From: JAYEJW01 sp034716535
Lineage (GTDB): Bacteria > Pseudomonadota > Gammaproteobacteria > Chromatiales > Chromatiaceae
NCBI GenBank assembly: GCA_034716535.1
Contig: JAYEJW010000005.1
Span: forward strand, 1-18,325
DNA: 18,325 bases
Direction of reading: 5' to 3'
The notes under the pieces are model-generated. The model worked only from the letters and a program-made list of their open reading frames with translations. It was not told where the DNA came from and did not search any database. Shown here in pieces: positions 12,756 through 18,325 of the stretch (position 1 is the first letter of the stretch; every line of letters starts with the position of its first letter). The translations under genes were made by a program, and so were the position numbers.

Positions 12756-13391
12756 TCATGACGGATAGGGGATGCCGCAGCCGCCGAGCCCGCAGTAGCC
12801 GCTGGGGGTTTTGGCCAGATACTGCTGGTGATAATCCTCTGCGTAGTAGAACTCGAGCGCGGGCAGTATCTCGGTCGTGACGGAACCTTGGCCGGCACCC
12901 TGCAGGGCCTGTGCGTAGCGCTCACGGCTCTCCTGCGCCGCTCGCTGTTGCTGCGCATCGTAAACGTAGATCCCCGAGCGGTACTGGGTGCCCAGGTCGT
13001 TACCCTGGCGCATGCCCTGGGTGGGGTCGTGAGCCTCCCAGAACTGCCGCAGCAGCTCCTCGTAAGTGATCTTCCTCGGGTCGAACACCGCCCGAACGAC
13101 CTCGTTGTGGCCCGTCAGCCCTGAGCAGACCTCCTCGTAGGTCGGGTTCGGCGTATGACCGGCGGCGTAGCCGACGGCGGTGGAGTAGACGCCAGGGAGC
13201 TTCCAGAAGCGGCGCTCAGCGCCCCAGAAGCAGCCGAGGCCGAAGAGGGCGAGATCCATGCCCTCGGGAAACGGCGGTAGGATGGGGTTTCCGTTGACGA
13301 AGTGGCGGTTGGTCACGGGCATGGCGTCCTGGCGGCCGGGCAGGGCATCCTCGGGACGCGGCATTTCGGTCTTCTTGCGGAACATGGGCAT
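12756..13391 (-). CDS. msrA: Peptide-methionine (S)-S-oxide reductase MsrA
   Basis: MsrA repairs oxidised methionine (the S-sulfoxide form) in proteins, with thioredoxin as reductant. The protein has 211 residues with the catalytic GCFWG motif (C54), the VGYAAGHTPNPTYEEVCSG and HNEVV substrate-site segments, and a C-terminal pair C200/C205 in YCGLGGCG as resolving cysteines. The long 45-residue N-terminal lead is like that of E. coli MsrA. The start at 13391 has AGGA about 9 nt upstream; a second ATG lies two codons in. It is divergent from the HAD gene across a 68-bp gap that must hold both promoters, and it ends at a strong terminator. Confidence 0.96.
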   Translation of the reverse strand: MPMFRKKTEMPRPEDALPGRQDAMPVTNRHFVNGNPILPPFPEGMDLALFGLGCFWGAERRFWKLPGVYSTAVGYAAGHTPNPTYEEVCSGLTGHNEVVRAVFDPRKITYEELLRQFWEAHDPTQGMRQGNDLGTQYRSGIYVYDAQQQRAAQESRERYAQALQGAGQGSVTTEILPALEFYYAEDYHQQYLAKTPSGYCGLGGCGIPYPS

Positions 13392-13459
13392 GGTCGTTGT
13401 CCTACTTCAGAACCGGCGTATCAAAGTGCACAATGTGGTCCGACGGATGGATAGGCAAG

Positions 13460-14170
13460 ATGACCGAAAAAAACAGCCCTCGGCTTCTGACGATCGATCT
13501 CGACGACACCTTGTGGCCCTGTGCCCCGACGATTCACCGGGCGGAGGCCAGGCTGTACTCCTGGCTGGAGAGGACCGCGCCGCGGCTGACGGAAGCCCAT
13601 GATCCGGACAGTCTGCGCCGTCAGCGCCGCGACCTCATGCAGGTGCGGCCCGAGATCGCCCACGACTTGACGGCCGTGCGCCGGGATTCCCTGCGGGAGC
13701 TGCTCGCGGCCTTCGGTTACGAGGAGGACCTGGCCGATGACGCCATGGCGCTCTTTCTGGACCACCGCAACCGCGTGGAGCCCTACAGCGACGTCATTCC
13801 GGCGCTGCGGGGTCTCGCCGTGCAGTATCGGCTGGTATCCATCACCAATGGGAACTCCGACGTGACGCGCACCCCCCTGCGGGGGCTTTTCCACCACTCC
13901 CTGACCGCGGCCGGGGTGGGGGCGGCGAGGCCGGATCCGGCACTCTTTCTGGGGGCGTTGGAGTGGGCCCGGATCCCGTCGGATCAGGCCCTGCACGTGG
14001 GAGACGATCCCCGCCTGGACGTGGAGGCCGCGCGCCGGGTGGGCATGGCGACCGTCTGGGTCAACCGAGACGGCAATTCCTGGCCGCAGGAGTTGGCTCC
14101 GCCGGACGCCGAGGTGGCCGATCTTATTGAGCTTGATCGCTGGTTGAAGGGATGCGCGCATGCGCTTTGA
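13460..14170 (+). CDS. HAD-superfamily hydrolase (YigB-like, subfamily IA)
   Basis: A 236-residue phosphatase-like protein. Motif I is DLDDT (nucleophile D13, acid/base D15), motif II is SITNGN (T129), and motif IV is GDDPRLD (181-187) followed by VEAARRVGMATVWVNR. The usual motif III lysine is replaced by arginine (R157 in GAARPDPALF). The substrate cannot be told from sequence; relatives act on small phosphometabolites such as FMN. The ATG at 13460 is chosen because an AGG lies 5 nt upstream and the protein then starts shortly before motif I; in-frame ATGs at 13397 and 13433 would add an unusual leader. The 3' end overlaps tgt by 11 nt, so the two genes are probably translationally coupled. 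Confidence 0.88.
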   Translation: MTEKNSPRLLTIDLDDTLWPCAPTIHRAEARLYSWLERTAPRLTEAHDPDSLRRQRRDLMQVRPEIAHDLTAVRRDSLRELLAAFGYEEDLADDAMALFLDHRNRVEPYSDVIPALRGLAVQYRLVSITNGNSDVTRTPLRGLFHHSLTAAGVGAARPDPALFLGALEWARIPSDQALHVGDDPRLDVEAARRVGMATVWVNRDGNSWPQELAPPDAEVADLIELDRWLKGCAHAL

Positions 14171-15260
14171 ATTGTTGTCGAGGGACGGGAATGCGCGGCG
14201 TGGCCGCCTGACGCTCGAGCGCGGCGAGGTGCAGACCCCCGCCTTCATGCCGGTCGGCACATACGGCACCGTCAAGGCCATGACGCCCGAAGAGCTGGAG
14301 GCGATCGGCTCGCAGATCATCCTCGGCAATACCTTCCATCTCATGCTGCGCCCGGGCACGGACGTGATCCGTCGGCACGGCGATCTGCACAGGTTCATGC
14401 ATTGGGAGCGGCCGATTCTCACCGATTCCGGTGGCTTCCAGGTGTTCAGCCTGGGGGATATGCGCAAGATTACCGAGGAGGGGGTGCGTTTCAGGTCGCC
14501 GGTGAACGGCAGCCCGGTGTTCCTGGGTCCGGAAGAGTCCATGGCAGTGCAGCGTGCCCTGGGCTCGGACATCGTGATGATCTTCGATGATTGCACGCCC
14601 TATCCGGCCGACGAGGAGCGCGTGCGCAGTTCCATGGAGCTTTCCCTGCGTTGGGCTGCGCGCAGCCGGGAGGCGCACGGCGACAGCGCCGCCGCTTTGT
14701 TCGGGATCGTCCAGGGGGGGATGTACGAGCATCTGCGCGAGGCATCGCTCGCGGGGCTCGCGAAGATCGGCTTCGACGGCTACGCGGTGGGGGGGCTTTC
14801 GGTGGGCGAGTCCGAGGCGGATCGGTTGCGCATCCTGGACTTCCTTGCAGACAAGCTGCCGGCGGACAGGCCCCGCTACCTGATGGGCGTGGGCACGCCC
14901 GCAGACATCGTGGAGGCGGTTCGCCGGGGCATGGACATGTTCGACTGCGTCCTGCCCACACGCAACGCCCGCAACGGCTACCTGTTCACCCACGAGGGCG
15001 TGATCAAGATCCGCAACGCCCGCCACAAGACGGACGAGGGGCCGCTGGACGCCCATTGTGACTGCTATACCTGCCGCAACTACAGCCGCTCCTATCTGCA
15101 TCACCTGGACCGCTGCAACGAGATCCTGGGCTCTCGCCTCAACAGCTACCACAACCTCCACTACTATCAAGAGCTCATGCAGGGCCTGCGCGAGGCCGTC
15201 GCGGCCGGGACGCTCGATGCATTCATAAAGGATTTCTATGCCCTGCGCGGGACGGACTGA
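14160..15260 (+). CDS. tgt: Queuine/preQ1 tRNA-guanine transglycosylase
   Basis: TGT exchanges the wobble guanine of GUN tRNAs for preQ1, the step before QueA. The protein is 366 residues. It has the general acid region LTDSGGFQVFS (D89), the GIVQGGMYEHLR and GGLSVGE substrate-binding segments, and the nucleophile D262 in MFDCVLPTRNARNG. The structural zinc site is C300, C302, C305 and H331. All key residues are present. The start overlaps the end of the HAD gene (11 nt), while the next gene, yajC, begins 107 bp later. Confidence 0.97.
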   Translation: MRFELLSRDGNARRGRLTLERGEVQTPAFMPVGTYGTVKAMTPEELEAIGSQIILGNTFHLMLRPGTDVIRRHGDLHRFMHWERPILTDSGGFQVFSLGDMRKITEEGVRFRSPVNGSPVFLGPEESMAVQRALGSDIVMIFDDCTPYPADEERVRSSMELSLRWAARSREAHGDSAAALFGIVQGGMYEHLREASLAGLAKIGFDGYAVGGLSVGESEADRLRILDFLADKLPADRPRYLMGVGTPADIVEAVRRGMDMFDCVLPTRNARNGYLFTHEGVIKIRNARHKTDEGPLDAHCDCYTCRNYSRSYLHHLDRCNEILGSRLNSYHNLHYYQELMQGLREAVAAGTLDAFIKDFYALRGTD

Positions 15261-15302
15261 GATAGGATCAGGTCCGCCGGTTTATCTTTGTTGTAGCTGT
15301 GT

Positions 15303-15308
15303 CATAAT
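15303..15308 (+). promoter_or_regulatory. Possible -10 element upstream of yajC
   Basis: CATAAT matches the sigma-70 -10 consensus at 5 of 6 positions, 60 bp before yajC. The best -35 at proper spacing (TTTATC, 15281-15286) is poor. It may give yajC-secDF a promoter of their own in addition to read-through from tgt. Confidence 0.3.
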
Positions 15309-15367
15309 GCACGGCTGAATTTCGCCCCTCCTGCGCTGGTTTCTCTGTCGACTCCGAGGAGTTTGCT

Positions 15368-15700
15368 ATGAGCTTTTTTGTTTCCGATGCCTTGGCCGAA
15401 GGTCAGGCGGCCGCCCAGGGGGGTGACCCCCTTCTTGGGCTCCTGTTCCCGATCGGCCTGGTGGTCCTCCTGTACTTTCTGATGATCCGGCCACAGGTGA
15501 AACGCCAGAAGGAGCACAAGAAGCTGGTCGAGGCGCTGGCCAAGGGGGATGAGGTGACCACCATGGGAGGGCTGGTGGGCCGCGTCATCGAGTTGGGAGA
15601 GAATTTCGCCCAGGTTGAGGTGGCCGACGGCGTGGTGGTGAAGATTCGCCGCCAGGCAGTGGAGTCCGTTTTGCCCAAGGGCTCGATCAAAGAGCTGTGA
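15368..15700 (+). CDS. yajC: Sec translocon accessory protein YajC
   Basis: A 110-residue inner-membrane protein that associates with SecDF and SecYEG. It has a short periplasmic N-terminus, one membrane segment (GLLFPIGLVVLLYFLMIRPQ) followed by the basic KRQKEHKKL stretch, and the family core GDEVTTMGGLVGRV and VKIRRQAVESVLPKG. A GAGGAG ribosome site lies 8 nt before the ATG. It is first in the yajC-secD-secF cluster, with a 153-bp gap to secD in which I see no gene. Confidence 0.95.
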   Translation: MSFFVSDALAEGQAAAQGGDPLLGLLFPIGLVVLLYFLMIRPQVKRQKEHKKLVEALAKGDEVTTMGGLVGRVIELGENFAQVEVADGVVVKIRRQAVESVLPKGSIKEL

Positions 15701-15853
15701 CCAGCGCGGGATGTATGGGTCGTTCCCGTGCCGCGGGCTGCGCTCTGCAGGCTCGGCCGAGCTTGCCATCTCCCGCTGATCTGCTGACCGCATTTTGATC
15801 ACCACCCAGGAACAGGGGGCGCGCCGAGCGGCCCGATGTGAGATGGAATCCCG

Positions 15854-17710
15854 ATGAACCAATATCCGTTGTGGAAGAACTTGCTGATCCTGGCCGTCAT
15901 CCTGACTGGCCTGCTACTCGCGCTACCCAATCTCTTTCCCCAGAACCCTTCGATCGAGGTGTCTGCGGCGCGGGGTGCACAGATGACAGACGCAAGCGTG
16001 GGAGAGGTCAAGGCCGCCCTGGAGAACGCGGGAGTCGAGTACAAGGCGGTCGACAAGCTAGAGGGCGGCAAGCTGCTCGTACGCTTCGCGACCTCCGGCG
16101 CCCAGCTGCGGGGGCAGGAGGCCATCGAAGGGACGCTCTCGGATCGCTATAACAGCGCGCTGACCCTGGCGCCCGATCTTCCCGGGTGGCTGCGCGCGTT
16201 GGGCGCCCAGCCTATGTTCCTCGGTCTGGATCTGCGCGGTGGTATCCACGTGCTGATCGACGTGGACATGGATGCGGCGGTGGATCAGGCGCTGGAGCGC
16301 TACACGGGTGATATCCGCACCCTGTTGCGCAAAGAAAAGGTCCGTTACCTCACGGTGACCCGCGATGCAGGCCGTGTTGCCGTCAAGTTTCGGGACGCCG
16401 CGACCCGCGACCGGGGCGAAGAGTTGATCGCCACGGAGTTCCGCAGTCTGAATCTGGAGGCCGAAGAGGGCGAGGGCGGCTTCTACGTCTATGCGGCCAT
16501 GACCCCCGCGGACGAGCTGGCGGTAAAGAAGTTCGCCCTGCAGCAGAACATCACGACTCTGCGTAACCGCGTCAATGCCCTCGGCGTGGCGGAGCCCATC
16601 ATCCAGCAGCAGGGGGACCGGCGTATCGTGGTGCAGCTTCCCGGGGCCCAAGACCCGGGCCGGCTCAAGGAGATCCTCGGTGCAACGGCCACGCTGGAGT
16701 ACCGCCTGGTGGACACCGAGCATAGCGTGGAGGACGCGCTGGACGGCAGGGTGCCGGTGGGCAGCAAGCTCTACAAGGAGCGCGACGGCCGGCCGGTCCT
16801 GTTGCTGCGTCGGGTCATCGTCACCGGTGATCAGATCACCGACGCCTCCGCGGGCTTCGATCAGCGTAGCGGCCAGCCGGCGGTGTTCGTCAGCCTGGAC
16901 GGGCAGGGTGCGCGGCGCATGCGCAACCTCACCACCGAAAACGTGGGCAAGCCCATGGCGGTGGTCTTCATCGAGAACCGTACCGTCACCCGCATGGTCG
17001 ACGGCGAGCCGGTGAGGCACCGGGTGCGCACGGAGGAGGTCATCAGCGTTGCGAATATTCTGGAGCCGTTCGGCCGTCGCTTCCAGACCACTGGGCTCGA
17101 CAGCTCCGAGGAGGCCCACAACCTTGCCCTGCTGCTGCGGGCCGGCGCTTTGGCTGCACCCATCGAGATCGTCGAAGAGCGCACCATCGGTCCCAGTCTC
17201 GGCCAGGACAACATCGATCAGGGGTTCAAGTCCGTGGTCATCGGCTTCGTGCTGGTGGTCATCTTCATGGCCCTGTACTACAGGGTCTTCGGTTTGGTCG
17301 CAGACGTCGTGCTGTTCGTCAACCTGATCACCATCGTGGCGGTGTTGTCCCTCCTGCAGGCGACACTCACCCTGCCGGGTATCGCCGGCATCGTGCTGAC
17401 CGTGGGTATGGCGGTAGATGCCAACGTGCTCATCTTCGAGCGCATCCGAGAGGAGATCCGCAACGGCAATTCTCCCCAGGCGAGTATTCACGCGGGCTAC
17501 GAAAAGGCCCTGTCCACGATCGTGGATGCCAACATCACCACATTGATCGCCGCGGTCGTGCTGTTCAGCTTCGGTACCGGCCCGATCAAGGGCTTTGCCG
17601 TGACCCTGTTCATCGGCATCATCACCTCCATGTTCACCGCCATCCTCGGCAGTCGCGCCCTGATCAATCTGATCTACGGGGGCCGGCGCGTGAGTAGCCT
17701 TGCCATCTGA
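15854..17710 (+). CDS. secD: Protein translocase subunit SecD
   Basis: SecD is one half of the SecDF complex, which uses the proton gradient to pull proteins out of the Sec channel on the periplasmic side. The protein is 618 residues, normal for Proteobacteria. It has an N-terminal membrane helix (NLLILAVILTGLLLALPNLF), the large periplasmic P1 region starting near GLDLRGGIHVLIDVDMD, and five C-terminal membrane segments. The GMAVDANVLIFERIREE motif contains the proton-relay Asp (D522 here, equivalent to E. coli D519). The ribosome site is weak. It is followed after 12 bp by secF. Confidence 0.97.
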   Translation: MNQYPLWKNLLILAVILTGLLLALPNLFPQNPSIEVSAARGAQMTDASVGEVKAALENAGVEYKAVDKLEGGKLLVRFATSGAQLRGQEAIEGTLSDRYNSALTLAPDLPGWLRALGAQPMFLGLDLRGGIHVLIDVDMDAAVDQALERYTGDIRTLLRKEKVRYLTVTRDAGRVAVKFRDAATRDRGEELIATEFRSLNLEAEEGEGGFYVYAAMTPADELAVKKFALQQNITTLRNRVNALGVAEPIIQQQGDRRIVVQLPGAQDPGRLKEILGATATLEYRLVDTEHSVEDALDGRVPVGSKLYKERDGRPVLLLRRVIVTGDQITDASAGFDQRSGQPAVFVSLDGQGARRMRNLTTENVGKPMAVVFIENRTVTRMVDGEPVRHRVRTEEVISVANILEPFGRRFQTTGLDSSEEAHNLALLLRAGALAAPIEIVEERTIGPSLGQDNIDQGFKSVVIGFVLVVIFMALYYRVFGLVADVVLFVNLITIVAVLSLLQATLTLPGIAGIVLTVGMAVDANVLIFERIREEIRNGNSPQASIHAGYEKALSTIVDANITTLIAAVVLFSFGTGPIKGFAVTLFIGIITSMFTAILGSRALINLIYGGRRVSSLAI

Positions 17711-17722
17711 GGAGCCGGAAAG

Positions 17723-18325
17723 ATGCACCTGCAACTGTTCAAGAATCTAAACATCGACTTCATGGGGCGGCGTCGCACGGCGATGCTCTTCTCTGCCGTG
17801 TTCCTGCTTGTGGCCATCGGGGCGATGATCCTGCGTGGTTTCAATTTCGGCCTCGATTTCACGGGCGGCACGCTCATCGAGGTGGGTTACGAGAGCCCGG
17901 TCGAGCTTGGGGGCGTGCGCACCGCTTTGGCGGAGGGTGGCCTGCCGGACGCGACGGTACAGCACTTTGGCACCTCACGGGACGTATTGATCCGGATCGC
18001 GCCGGAGGAAGGCCAGGAGGCGGGCGCGAACCTCAGCGACCGCGTCTTTCGTGCTTTGAGCGCGGTAGCGGACGGTTCGGTGGATCTGCGCCGGGTCGAG
18101 TTCGTGGGGCCCCAGGTCGGTGAAGAGCTGACCGAGGATGGGGGCCTTGCCATCCTGTATTCCCTCATCGGCATCCTCGCCTACGTTGCTCTGCGTTTCG
18201 AGTACCGTTTCGCGGTAGGCTCTGTTATCGCTTTGGTGCACGACGTGTTGATCACGGTCGGCGTCTTCGCGCTGTTTCAGATTCCATTCGACCTGCCGGT
18301 GCTGGCTGCGGTGCTCGCGGTGATC
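17723..18325 (+). CDS. secF: Protein translocase subunit SecF (3' end outside window)
   Basis: SecF pairs with SecD in the inner membrane. The frame from the ATG at 17723 is open to the window edge (201 codons). It starts MHLQLFKNLNIDFMGRRRTA, then has a first membrane helix and the family signature FNFGLDFTGGTLIEV. A periplasmic segment (VEFVGPQVGEEL) leads into further membrane helices (ILYSLIGILAYVALRF and onward). A GGAG/GGAA ribosome site lies just upstream, and the 12-bp gap to secD indicates a shared transcript. The proton-relay region lies partly beyond the edge. Confidence 0.96.
   Translation, partial: MHLQLFKNLNIDFMGRRRTAMLFSAVFLLVAIGAMILRGFNFGLDFTGGTLIEVGYESPVELGGVRTALAEGGLPDATVQHFGTSRDVLIRIAPEEGQEAGANLSDRVFRALSAVADGSVDLRRVEFVGPQVGEELTEDGGLAILYSLIGILAYVALRFEYRFAVGSVIALVHDVLITVGVFALFQIPFDLPVLAAVLAVI

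Overview
The window is GC-rich chromosomal DNA from a gammaproteobacterium. The block tRNA-Leu, queA, tgt, yajC, secD, secF, the style of these proteins, and an exported Gly/Tyr-repeat protein resembling sulfur globule envelope proteins together suggest a Chromatiales/Ectothiorhodospiraceae-like sulfur oxidiser. The class-level placement is well supported; the order or family is inference.

Left part (1-9400): two large SNF2-family ATPases point toward each other. The first (+, cut by the left edge) has a TPR-like N-terminal half and a C-terminal SNF2 motor. The second (-) carries two SWIM zinc fingers before its motor. Between them lies about 2.4 kb of eroded accessory DNA. It holds a DUF2283 mini-gene translationally coupled to a pRiA4b-ORF3/DUF6880-like chimera, whose N-terminus is cut off by an amber codon where a conserved Trp is expected. 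It also holds an opposing composite frame in which the front of a Cys-pair (half zinc-ribbon) protein is fused to a Phd/UPF0175 antitoxin missing its start, which is fused in turn to the middle of a DUF3368 PIN-like toxin. The toxin part then goes out of frame. Several joins and disablements in a short stretch point to a collapsed defence/toxin-antitoxin island.

Middle (9401-11220): an AT-rich intergenic island (about 42% GC by hand count over 9541-9840) contains two perfect tandem DnaA boxes next to an IHF-like site. It is a candidate origin or DnaA-titration site. On the minus strand follow a conserved-looking hypothetical gene, the secreted repeat protein with seven 21-bp repeat units, and tRNA-Leu(CAA).

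Right part (11385-18325): queA makes the queuosine precursor on tRNA. Convergent to it is msrA (-), with a clear intrinsic terminator. Divergent from msrA is a HAD hydrolase that overlaps tgt by 11 nt, followed by yajC, secD and the first 201 codons of secF. The familiar queA-tgt neighbourhood is therefore interrupted by msrA and the HAD gene. tgt makes the other core queuosine enzyme; YajC-SecD-SecF form the accessory complex of the Sec translocon.
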